Assembly: GCA_035772735.1 (NCBI GenBank)
Contig: JASDFA010000020.1
Location: 92,697,001-92,761,000, forward strand
Direction of reading: 5' to 3'
Length of the DNA: 64,000 nt
DNA from: Datura wrightii
Lineage: Eukaryota; Streptophyta; Magnoliopsida; Solanales; Solanaceae
Position 1 is the stretch's first letter; every line of letters starts with the position of its first letter. A model generated the notes under the pieces. That model had not been told where the DNA came from and searched no databases. It was given only the letters and a program-made list of their open reading frames with translations. A program made the translations under genes and the position numbers. Positions 12,095 to 22,190 of the stretch are shown here, in pieces.

Positions 12095-12923
12095 AATTTA
12101 TATGCACAATGTGGATGACTTTTGGACTCATAAACCCCTGGGGATTGTAGTTGGTATTGGAAAACATTACATAAGTTGAAGGTGAGAATGAAAAACTGAT
12201 ATAGGAACGGACATTATTGCCTTTCACATAATGGAGAATACTCTGTGTCACTGGGTTATCTAGAGCTGATTGGGCAAGCCCCGAGGATGGAAAGTGCAAC
12301 TCTCAAATGGAGTAAAATTGCAGCACCAAAATACAGGTTTATTCTATGGTTAGTTGCTCAAGGTCGACTTCTTACTAAGGATAGATTGTTGGCCGTGGGG
12401 GTTGAAAATGCAGACATTACTTGTGGAATGTGTGATACAAATGCATTGGAATACCCAATCTGTTCTTTGATTGCCCCTAGACGAGAGTTATTTGGGATGA
12501 AATATAACAATGGCTAGGAATAAGGGTGCAAAGTACAGGTGTAGAGAAGACCATGATGATGATAAAGCGTAAGCACTGGAGCAGCTTCAAAAAGGAGGTT
12601 CTGGCAGCTGTTTGTGGAGCTGTGATATACCATACGTGGTTAGCTAGGAATCAGCAAGTGTTTAGGAATTCTCATGTTACTAGCAATTTTGTTATTCACC
12701 AATTGAAGTATATACTTAGAGAAAGGCTTATCATGTATAGGGACACCAAAAAGAGTAGGAAGAATGGTCATATTATACAAAGAATGTGTAGTTATATATG
12801 CTTTAGAGGTCTACATGGACTAGATACCCTTCCTAGAAGGTGGTCTTAGTACTGTAGATGCTCTCCTAGGTGTAAGTTCCTTGTTTGTTGGTATGGTAAT
12901 TCTTCACATATTATTATCAAAAA
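12095..12923 (+). mobile_element. 5'-truncated LINE with target duplication
   Basis: An 829 bp insertion flanked by AAGATTTTTTATAG (12081-12094) and AAGATTTTTTGTGG (12924-12937), 12 of 14 identical. It ends in a short A run at 12919-12925. The coding remnant is the C-terminus of a plant LINE ORF2. Short 3' fragments with an A tail and target duplication are the normal product of incomplete target-primed reverse transcription. Confidence 0.85.
12140..12849 (+). pseudogene. LINE ORF2 C-terminal zinc-binding domain, broken
   Basis: Translation of about 12200-12517 gives NGEYSVSLGY, then KWSKIAAPKYRFILWLVAQ, LLTKDRLLAVGV and a CGMC pair. This is the plant LINE zf-RVT domain (APxKxxFFLWLxxxxRLLTxDRL), located after the reverse transcriptase. 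A frameshift and stop separate it from 12526-12849, which reads IYHTWLARNQQVFRN, the usual end of the same domain. The His/Cys partners that normally follow (HLFFxC) are degraded. Endonuclease and polymerase domains are absent because of 5' truncation. Confidence 0.85.
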
Positions 12924-13055
12924 AAGATTTTTTGTGGATCTTGAAAAAAAATGGATCCTTCTAGAATTTTATTTTAATCATTGATGTTAAAGTTATAATT
13001 TTACCCTTAAATGAAGTTAGATTTCAAAAATGCCATTGGTCAACCTTATTGTGCT

Positions 13056-13420
13056 CTTCTATATTATTAATATTATTATTAATATATTAATAATTTTATT
13101 ATTATTATTATTAATATTAATAATAATATTATTATTATTATTATCATTATTATTATTATTATCTCATTATTATTATCATCATTATCATCATCATCATTAT
13201 TATTATCATCATCATTATCATTATTATTATCATTATTGTTATCATTATCATTATCATCATTATCATCATTATTATTATCATTATTATTATCATTATCATT
13301 ATTATCATTATCATCATCATCATCATTTATTATTATTACTATTACTATTATTATAATTATTATAATTATTATTAGAGATTAATTCTATTAATTATTATTA
13401 TTATTATTATTATTAGAGAT
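13056..13420. repeat. Long TTA/TCA trinucleotide microsatellite
   Basis: About 365 bp of imperfect (TTA)n mixed with (TCA)n triplets, interrupted by short AATAAT runs. It lies directly after copy 1 of the AT-rich repeat; copy 2 at 15905 has no such tract, so it grew after the copies separated. An apparent open frame of Leu, Ile, His and Tyr is only the repeat being read. Confidence 0.95.
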
Positions 13421-14149
13421 TTACATACCCAATGATACAATATAGTACTTTTACTAAAATATTGAAAGACATGGACAATTATGAACATGATATAAATTGT
13501 AACTAAATATGGTAATTTATACATATACCTATTAAGTTTTTTTGAATCTAAATATATTCAATTTTCTTTAATTTAGAAGTAAATGTAAATTAAAATATGT
13601 ATTTTAAGAAGATAAAATATATACTCTTTCTGTTTGAAAATAAGTGGTGTTTTTATTTTTATTTTATTTTATTTTAAGAAAGGTGGTGTCTCACTAAATC
13701 AAGTAGATATTAATGATATTCTTTTAATTTTATCCTTATTTACTTAAAATAAATTACACAGTCAAACAAATACAAGAGTTACATTTTTTTTCCAGATATT
13801 TATTAAAAATAAATTACTAAAAATACATCTTACTTTATAGGAATGGATAATTTCTTTAAGTGTGTACCTAAACTAAAAATACCAGTTATATTGAAAGAGA
13901 GAGAATATATATATTATATGTTACTTTTCATTGTAATGTTTAAGAGAATTTATTGATAGTTGGATATTTATTATGAAAAAAGAAAGTATATACGCACATG
14001 AGTAAAAATATTTTTAAAAATGCAAAATTGAAGAAAAAAAAACCACTTAATATTTAGTCCAAAATATTTCTATTATTAATTTTGAACCGAAATATATTTT
14101 TAATAAATATATAATTATTTTTAAACATATTTTTTTTAATAAAAATATT
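13421..14149. other. AT-rich spacer, nothing recognised
   Basis: Very AT-rich with many A and T runs, no open frame of note and no recognised element ends. A stretch near 13630-13760 (ACTCTTTCTGTTTGAAAATAAG) looks like the degenerate end of a Stowaway-type MITE, but no partner end was found. Confidence 0.5.
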
Positions 14150-15310
14150 GTAATCCCTCGGTAATTTTTATATATATAAGATTATAGTAACCCATCATTA
14201 ATTTTCATTTAGATGATGATAGATTTATTTTTTAATAATATAGAAGATATTTTTATTTCTTAACTTTTCCGAATGAAAGAAGGATGAATGGTAATATAAT
14301 TCTTGATTTTTGAGATACAACAATCATGTGCTACGAAACACAAAAGTTTATTACATTCCTTCAAATGAAGAAATATCTTTAGAATATCATCGATAAAATT
14401 ATTGTTAATCCATTTTTTATTTAATTTTAAAATCAAGAAATTTCTTAAAATATATTTATCCAACTTTAGTTCGAAAAAAATTAAGAAAAAAATTCCTATT
14501 TTATTTTTAAAAAAATTATCATTAGCTAAATGAAAATTAATAATGAGTATGATCTTATATATATGACCTATATTATCGGTTTAAAAAATATATGAGTTTA
14601 TTCTATTTTAATTGATAAAATGAGATTAAGAAGAAAAAAGATTACTTCTCATTTTTTTATTAATTAGAAACTTTAAAAGAAAAGAAATAAGAACATAATT
14701 TTTTAAAATAATATTTTATTAAAAAATAATGTGTTTAAAAATAAAGAAAACAATATGCTTATTAGAAAAAAGATGCTTTGACCAAAAGTGATATAGGGGT
14801 ATTTTTGGACTAAACAATTAACGGCAAACACATATTTGAATCAAATTGTTAACGGCAAAAATGATATTTATCCAACTTCAATTCGGAAAAGATTAAGAAA
14901 AAAAAATTTCTATTTTATTAAAAGAAAGAATTTTATTATTAGCTAAATAAAATTAATAATGAGTATAATCTTATATATATGACCTATATTATCAGCTCTA
15001 AAAAGTACATGGGGTTATTCTGTCTTAATTGATAAAATAAAATTAAGAAGAAAAAAGTACTTCTCATTTTTTTAACTAATTAGAAACTTTAAAAGAAAAG
15101 AAATAAGAAAATAATTTTTTTTAAAATAATATTTTATTAAAAAAATAATGTGTTTAAAAATAATAAAAATAATATTCTTATTAGGAAAAAGATATTTTGA
15201 CCAAAAGTAATATAAGGGTATTGTTTGGACCAAATAATTAACGGCAAACATATACTTGAATTAAATTATTAACGGCAAACACATTTTTGGACCAAACTAT
15301 TGACGAACAA
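14150..15310. repeat. Foldback plus tandem duplication, AT-rich
   Basis: Two tandem copies of a unit of about 412 bp start near 14455 and 14867 (ATTTATCCAACTT, then shared TTAGCTAAAT, ATGAGTATRATCTTATATAT and ACCAAAAGTRATATA). Upstream, 14160-14290 is the reverse complement of the first part of each unit (14452-14575 and 14865-14990), so the DNA can fold back with about 120 bp arms. The word TAACGGCAAACA recurs near 14820, 15240 and 15270. No coding potential. Confidence 0.65.
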
Positions 15311-15598
15311 AATTTTTATTCCAATTTCACATAGTATAAGAGCACTTCGAGTACCCTTTTATTAAGTAGATATTATATACATTAGATTCTCATATTGATT
15401 AAACTTATAACTTTGGTTCTCCTAGTATAATATGAACATTTTAATTTGAAATATATTGAGGTTTAACAAAACTTACTTCTTAATATATGAACATTTCAAT
15501 CTGAAATTTCTTTCCAGAAAGCATGGATAAAACTAAAAAAATAATTTAAATATCAATAGATTCATTATTATTCAATTATTATAATCTTATGCAATAAT

Positions 15599-15905
15599 CA
15601 AATATAAAAGTAAAAAATTAATATAAATAAATTGAAATGCTTATCTTAATATTAATATTTATGATATTATTATGCTTAACAAATGGAACAAAAATTAATA
15701 TCATAATATAAAAAAAGAAGTTCGCATGAAATGTGTATTATAGACACACACATGGAATAAGAATTTTTGTAGGTCTTTGAAAAAAAATAGATCCTTCTAG
15801 AATTTCATTTTAACTATTGCTATTATAGTTATAATTTTTCCCTTAAATGAAGTTAAATTTTAAAAAATGCCATTGGTGCACCTTATGGCTCTTCTATATA
15901 ATAAA
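15599..15905 (+). repeat. AT-rich repeat, copy 2 (empty site for the LINE)
   Basis: Matches 11908-12094 joined to 12924-13045. The empty target reads GAATAAGAATTTTTGTAGG at about 15755-15773, in agreement with one copy of the LINE target duplication. Confidence 0.75.
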
Positions 15906-17257
15906 ATTAATACTAGATAAGTATAGCCCGTGTATAACACAAGCCCAACACATATAATATTTTAAAATCTAATTTTGAATCAAATTTTTTAATTTTTATT
16001 AGAAAAAATAACAATCATAAGTTTCTTATACGCTTTTTCAAATTAATTCAAAATAAAAAATTGAATGATTTTCTATACTCAAGCAAAATTTAAAAGATTT
16101 TCTTCTTTGATAGAAAGATTTATTCTCCTAATTTTTAATCTTATTTTAACATTAATTAATTTACTTTTTATTTTAATTCAATGTAAATTTTAATTTTTTT
16201 ATATTTCAAATGTAATCTAAATAAATTTATCAGTGATTCATTATTTTGTATACATAATTTTAGTAAAACTTTAATTATTATTTTTGTAATTGTCTCTTAT
16301 ATAAAAATAAAACATCTTATAATAGAAAATTATGTTAGAAAATTAAATCATATTATGTATTTTAATGTTGAATAAATAATTTGCTTTCATTATTATGAAA
16401 AAGTATCTGAGACAATCATATAATATGTCTCTTTTAAATTAAAGTAAAAGAGATATTTTAAGTTTTGAAAGTTTAATTACTGAAATTTTATAAAATATTA
16501 TTTTAAAATAATATGGTTAAAAAACGTTAGGCTAATTAAAATGTCATTTCTCCTAAATAGAACTAATTATGATGTTTAATACTTTAGATGCATTTTTCTT
16601 ACAAAAAAATTAATCTATACTTGTTTTCTTAAAAAAAAATTACATAAATTATTTTTATCATAACTTTCTCTATTTTTATATCTTATTTTGACATATAAAT
16701 AATATATTTTCTTTATACTTATAGCATCATTATCGAATATCATTTTCAATTTATGATATATTTTATTAATTTTATATTCTCAATAAATGTTTGAAAATCA
16801 TCTCACACATATCTAATATACATTTTATTAAGATATTGTATGACTTTGTATCATAGTGTTTATAATATATATTATATTAATTTTTATACTCGCAATCGTA
16901 ATTGGTTCTAATTGAAATTATTTGCATTCAATATTTACGTCAAACTAATATGTAAAATCTATTTTTCATATATACTTTTATCACTAAATCACAATTAATA
17001 AATGTATATTTTCTCATTACTATATGATCTAACCATGATAAACTAATATGATTTAGTTTAAACATCTAGCGCGATACATTTTAACTCTGACCAATATTCC
17101 ATTATAATAACATTTTATCAATTATAATTTAGAATATTATTTTTATTTTATTAAATATTTTATGCAAAATTTTATTTACATGAGAATTTTAATATCATAT
17201 CAAATAACATGTATCTTTTTTATTAATATATATGTAAATATTAATTTAACTATTGTA
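15906..17257. other. AT-rich region, possible Helitron-like start
   Basis: No gene. At 15891-15950 a TCTTCTATATAATA run is followed by TAGCCCGTGTATAACAC and AAGCCCAAC, resembling plant Helitron 5' ends as I recall them. However, similar words occur near 13045 and 27890 with matching upstream sequence, so this may be the interior of a repeat. No CTRR end with a hairpin was found. The rest is AT-rich with no visible structure. Confidence 0.3.
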
Positions 17258-17262
17258 CTTAT

Positions 17263-18130
17263 TGTAAACAGTTAAATTTTATCAAATTTAAATCCATAAG
17301 AAATTTAGATTATTTTAAATTCAAGATATATTAGTCCAGATAAATATTATGAATTAATATAATTGGATTAATCATTTGAGTCTAATAAATATGGATTTAA
17401 TTAATGGTCCAATTTTATTGGGTTAGTCCATCAAATTGGGCTACAAATGATAAGCCCATTTTAAGTAGCCCAAGATGTCATCTTTCTAGAGGCCCAAATT
17501 GGTGCCACGTGTCAAATGACGTGTCACGCCAAGTCAAAAGAAAGAGCCAATGGGATCATGCCACATGTCAAAAATGACATAGCATGCCTAGTAAAATCAA
17601 AGGCCAATGAAAATGTGCCACGTATATAAATGACATGTTCCGACCAATCAAATATCGACATGTCAACTTAAATCTGATTGGTTGAAAGAATTTCGTCCTT
17701 ATCACAACTCTTTCATCCTACAACTATAAATAGGGTTTTCATAATTCAGAAAAGGGACCTGAATTCCAACAACAAGCCAGAGAGAGCTCGTGGATTAAAC
17801 GATGCAGATTTCTCTATAAGCTACAAATATTCAAGCACTCCAATATTTCTCTACAAGTTTTAGATCAAGGCGAAAATTCAAGAACAAGCTTCAAGCTCTT
17901 GAAAACACGAATCAAGCTCAAGCTCAAAAGCCCTTGAATTCAAGTACAAGTCAAGATCAAATTCATCAAGTTCAACATCAAGCTCAAAAGCCCTTGAATT
18001 TATATTCGAAAAGAAGAATCAGAGGATTAATAGAGATTGTAACACTCGTATTCACAATAAATACTACGATTGTTGAGATATTTTTCCGTCTTGATTATTA
18101 TTTTCTCGATGCGAGATTTTATTGTCTACA
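17263..18130 (+). repeat. Element D: 5' LTR (868 bp)
   Basis: Bounds are set by the match to 25245-26123, the TG..CA ends and the CTTAT target duplication. It contains repeated ACGT-core motifs, CCAAT boxes and a TATA box (17725-17733). Its 3' part is rich in CAAGCTCAAG-type short repeats (17870-17990); the same region in the 3' LTR has a different number of repeats, which explains the length difference. Confidence 0.92.
17500..17733 (+). promoter_or_regulatory. Element D: U3 with three repeats of a bZIP-like motif, CCAAT boxes and TATA
   Basis: Three tandem variants of GCCAC(A/G)T..CAAA..TGACA occur about every 50-60 bases: GCCACGTGTCAAATGACGTG near 17502, GCCACATGTCAAAAATGACA near 17560, and GCCACGTATATAAATGACA near 17617. 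The first contains a perfect G-box CACGTG plus TGACGTG. CCAAT boxes follow each (about 17548, 17603, 17643), with ATTGG at about 17680. The TATA box TATAAATAG is at 17725-17733. Such ACGT-core sites are bound by plant bZIP and bHLH factors; function here is inferred. Confidence 0.6.
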
Positions 18131-18134
18131 AAAA

Positions 18135-18153
18135 TTGACACGCCCAGTGGGAC
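18135..18153 (+). other. Element D: candidate primer binding site
   Basis: TTGACACGCCCAGTGGGAC begins 4 bases after the LTR end, where a tRNA primer site belongs. I do not assign the tRNA with confidence; an A in place of the second G of the usual TGG start suggests a mutation. Confidence 0.5.
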
Positions 18154-18214
18154 TATTTCTACCTCTCATCTCATCTTTTCAATCTCCAAAGATCAAGAAC
18201 ATCGAAATATCAAA

Positions 18215-20142
18215 ATGGCTTCCAAGAAGATCAACTCTAATTCAACTTCCTCCTAGATTGTTAACTCCAAGTTCTCTGTTGAGGTGGAAAGAATCCTCGA
18301 TGTTACTTTTGAAAGTTTTGGATCCATCACGAGAAGCAAAGCAATCATGCTAGGACAACAAGCACTCCAAGTGCCGTCTGCATCAACTCCAGTCTTTGGA
18401 TATTCATCCCCAAAAGAGAAAGATCATCTACCAACACATCAAAAGAAGAAGGCAATGTTGCTGAGAGAATCAAGAAGACTCTGGCTCTGCTTGACCTCTC
18501 TGGATCCAAGAACTCTGCTACGAAGGGGGATGATAATACTTCGAGTGGTGGGTCTTATCCACTCACACCATATAAGGTGAGTCCGTCAAAGATCAATTTA
18601 TGTGATAATCCATTCTATTCTCCAACATCCCCAACAATCATGCAAGTTATGGTAACCGACGCTTCATCTATGGAGGTGCAACTAGCGAACTTGACCAAGG
18701 AAATTGAAGGTCTGACCAAGTATGTGCAAAATCAAGATGCTCGGGTTGAGAAATTGATGAGAAAGGTGGACGGCCTAGTGGAGGGAGAGTCTAGTCATGG
18801 ACCTGGAAAGGCTCCAGAAGTTCAAGAAACTGAAGCGCCCGCAAAACATGCACACCCACCAAGGAAATTCCAATTTCTTCTGAAGGGATGATTCCACTGG
18901 ACCAGTTGAAGAAGTTCATTGAAGGGACTATCAAGAATAAGTATGAAGTCACTTCCAAGTCCTCTATCATGTATACAAAACTGTACACCACAAGAATTGA
19001 TAGCCTCTAGATGCCCGGTGGTTATCAGCCTCCCAAATTTCAGCAATTTGAAGGCAAAGGGAACCCAAAGCTACATATTGCGCACTTTATTGAAACATGT
19101 AACAATGCAGGAGCATATGGGGATTACCTGGTTAAGCGGTTTGTCCGCTCCCTCAAAGGGAATGCTTTTGATTGGTACACAGATCTTGAGCCTAATTCTA
19201 TCGATAGTTGGGGAAAACTGGAACAGGAGTTCCTTAATCGCTTCTACAGCAGAAGGCGTACGGTGAGCATGGTGGAACTCACAAAATACTCACAAAATGA
19301 AGGATGAACCGGACATTGATTTCATCAATCATTGGAGAAATGCAAGCTTAAACTGCAAAGATAGACTTAGCGAAGCTTCTGCAACAGAGATGTGTATCCA
19401 AGGAATGCACTGGGGACTTCTCTACATCTTGCAGGGAATTAAACCAAGGTCTTTTGAAGAATTAGCCACTCGTTCTCATGACATGGAATTGAGCATGTCT
19501 TCTGCTAGAAATGGAGTGATGTTTGCTTTTGACCCTCATAAAGGGAAGGACAAGCAAGGACCCAATCGATGGACCAAGTTCATACCCAAGAGCAACAACA
19601 AAGAATCCATGAACGCCGATGTGTCACCTGTGAAGTTTACTAAAATGGTGAGCAAGAAGCAGAGTATGAAAACAACTTCTTATCGAGGTAACCAAAATAA
19701 AAAATTAACCTTGAAGGAAATGTAAGAAAGGGAATACCCCTTTCTCGATTCTGATGTCCCTGAAATTTTTGATGAACTACTTGAGTTAAAACTCATTGAA
19801 TTGCCAGAGATGAAGCGACCCAATGAAGCTGGAAGAACAAATGATCCAAATTATTGCAAGTATCATTGGCTTGTGGGTCACCCTCTTGAGAAGTGTTTTA
19901 TTTTCAAGGACAAGGTTATGCAACTTGCTAATGAGAAGAATATTGTGCTTGAGGATGATAAGGTAAGTTCTAATCAAATATCTATCACCTTTAGCTCTCT
20001 TGATCCGGTCCAAATATGCAACTACGAAGAGCGTAAAGAAGGACTACTAAAGCAAGGTAAAACCCAAGTTGATGAAGATGATGATGAGGGTTGGATTCTG
20101 GTGACTAGATGGAGACGCTCCAAAGCACGCCCACAGAAGTAA
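18215..20142 (+). pseudogene. Element D: gag remnant
   Basis: The most likely start is the ATG at 18215 (MASKKIN). The frame meets TAG at 18254-18256, shifts near 18460 and near 18870, meets TAG at 19008-19010, shifts again near 19300, and ends in TAA at 20140-20142. Recognisable parts: a coiled-coil-like stretch (LANLTKEIEGLTKYVQ, about 18685-18735), the retrotransposon Gag core (FVRSLKGNAFDWYTDL near 19140, FLNRFYS near 19232), and a Cys/His cluster CKYHWLVGHPLEKC near 19858, which replaces the usual zinc knuckle in this group. The intact form would assemble virus-like particles in the cytoplasm. Confidence 0.85.
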
Positions 20143-21161
20143 TCGTCTAAACAACTAACAAGAAAGAAGATAGTAAGAAAACTGAGGGATCCAAAACATG
20201 TTGAGCAGTCAAAGAAACCAAAGGTGGAGGTGCGTCACCACCATAAACCACGATGTCCTGTGACTTTGGAAGAATTTCTACCAAGTGGGTTCTACATGAA
20301 GATTGCTCAAAACAACATCAAGGCATCATGCTTTAATACCGATGAAGAGGTGAAGAATCAAAGCCTATCAACATTGTCTTCATTATTGCCAGAAGAGATT
20401 TCTGACCCTTCCCTTCAAGAAGTTCACGCATGTGATACAAAAATCATATTTACAGATGTCGATCTTCTACTTGGCGAAATACTGCACAATTGTCCTTTAT
20501 ATATGGTAGGTCACACGCTTGGAAAGAGGATAAATAGAATCTTGATAGATGATGGATCTGGAGTTAACATCCTTCCTATTCGCACCACGAAGGAACTCGG
20601 CATCTCACTTGAGGAATTTTCTGAGAGTCTCTTGATGATTCAAGGAATCAAGGGGGGCAAAGGGACATAGGTTCTATCAAGCTAGAGATCAATGTGGAAG
20701 ATTTACGATCAAGCGCATGGCTGCATGTAAACGACACAAAGACTTTATATAATTTGTTGCTTGGAAGGCCTTGGATGCATGAGAATAAAATAGTTCCATC
20801 CTCCTACTATCAATGTTTGAAGTATCTTGAAGGTGGACTTGAGAAGAAGATAGTTGCTGATGATAAGCCATTTGCAGAAGCTGAATCACACTTCGCTGAT
20901 GCAAAGTTCTATTTAAAAAACTATATTGTGAAAGAAGTGAAAGTCGATAATGTCGCAACTAAAAGAGCTGATGCAATTGCCGAAAAGGTTAAAGTTGGCA
21001 ATGAGGAGCCGCACCCCCTTTCAAATAAAGGGAACATTGTGTCTCTGAAAAAGAAGATAACACATGTAATCCGCTATATACCGAAGGTGAAGAAAGAGGA
21101 AGGTCAATCGTCAGATACCCACACAGGTGTACCAAAGGGGCTAACCTTTCCTATCAGATAG
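20143..21161 (+). pseudogene. Element D: aspartic protease remnant
   Basis: In frame with gag after the TAA at 20140. The active-site loop reads LIDDGSGVNILP (about 20544-20580), with DDGS replacing the common DTGA or DSGS; the aspartate is present. A one-frame shift lies near 20670. The frame then continues with LLGRPWMHENKIVPS (about 20758-20800), the conserved C-terminal block of this protease type. A basic, lysine-rich linker runs on to 21161. It is probably inactive because the two halves are in different frames. Confidence 0.8.
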
Positions 21162-21203
21162 ATTGACGCTATTAATTTATCCTCTAAGCTACTTGGAGAG
21201 ATC

Positions 21204-22190
21204 ATGGTTCAAGATACTCCGCAAAATATGGCATTCCCTACAAAACGCACAAGTGAAGATTTTGATACAAATGCCTATAAGTTATTTGCAGAGGCTGGGT
21301 ACAACCCCAACGAACCATCGAAGTTAGGAAAACTCCCATCAGAAACTTCCATCAGGCAATCACGTGAGGGTTTGGGGTATAATCAACCACCGCCAATTCG
21401 TATCTCTATTAGAAGAGCGACTGCCAATCACATCACTATCATAGACGAATCTGGTGTGCCTGACAAAAGACCTTCTGTCTTTGACCGATTGGGGAAATCA
21501 ACTGTGAGAACTTCTGTGTTTGAAAGGTAGGTCCATTGAAGAAGAAGAGAAAATTCCAGAGAAAATATCAGATCATGAGAATGCCTACTTTGTTCAAAAC
21601 CCAGAAAGATTTTTGAAGTTTGATTCCTTCTAGAATGAGACGACAAACAAAACTAGTTGTTTTTTGTGGGGAGGTGTTGAAGGCGAAGAATCACACTGTG
21701 GTTTATACCAAGGAACGCGACAAAGATGAAGAAAGTGTAGGTTCTTCATGTACACAAAGTGAGCATGATACCTCAACTCAAATTGAGGTTAACGAGAAGC
21801 TAGAGGATGTCATCTGGTGTTATAACATAGTAGTCAATGATAGCGATCCCCAGGAGGAGGAAGATGCTGGGGATTCCCCTTCAGAACTTGAAGAAGGAGT
21901 GAAGGCCACAGTAGACTCTTAGAAGGAAGTTAATCTTGGTACCAATGAAGATCCAAAGCCGACATATCTAAGTACTTCCCTTACAATTGACGAAGAAATC
22001 GCTAACATGGATATACTCAGAGAATATAAGGATGTGTTTGCTTGGAGTTATAGGGAGATGCCTGGACTAGATCCCAAAGTAGAGGTCCATCAACTCGAAG
22101 TCAAGAACGGTGTTCATCCTATTAACATAAAGTTCTTGAAAAGATACTATCCTTGAAGTTAGACAACCCTCCTTAAGGCACGAGCATAAA
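21204..22190 (+). pseudogene. Element D: pol linker and truncated reverse transcriptase start
   Basis: 21204-21530 reads GYNPNEPSKLGKLPSE, then GLGYNQPPPIRISIRRA and PSVFDRLGKS, a linker I know from between protease and polymerase in this Ty3 group. 21620-21922 continues in another frame (RRQTKLVVFCGEVLKAK). About 21990-22150 reads ILREYKDVFAWSYREMPGLD, the first strand of a gypsy reverse transcriptase. Beyond RYYP there is a stop, and no LTNAP, FxDD or later motif follows. The polymerase is missing rather than merely mutated. Confidence 0.75.

Larger units (their letters stand above)
11908..13045 (+). repeat. AT-rich repeat, copy 1, split by a LINE
   Basis: 11908-12094 and 12924-13045 together match, in order, the uninterrupted copy at 15599-15905. 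The break in this copy is exactly the LINE insertion. The repeat family is unknown to me; it is AT-rich and non-coding. Confidence 0.75.

Noticed and set aside
13030..13356. Open frame of 108 codons rich in Leu, Ile, His and Tyr
   Set aside because: It is the TTA/TCA microsatellite read in frame; no start context or conserved protein.
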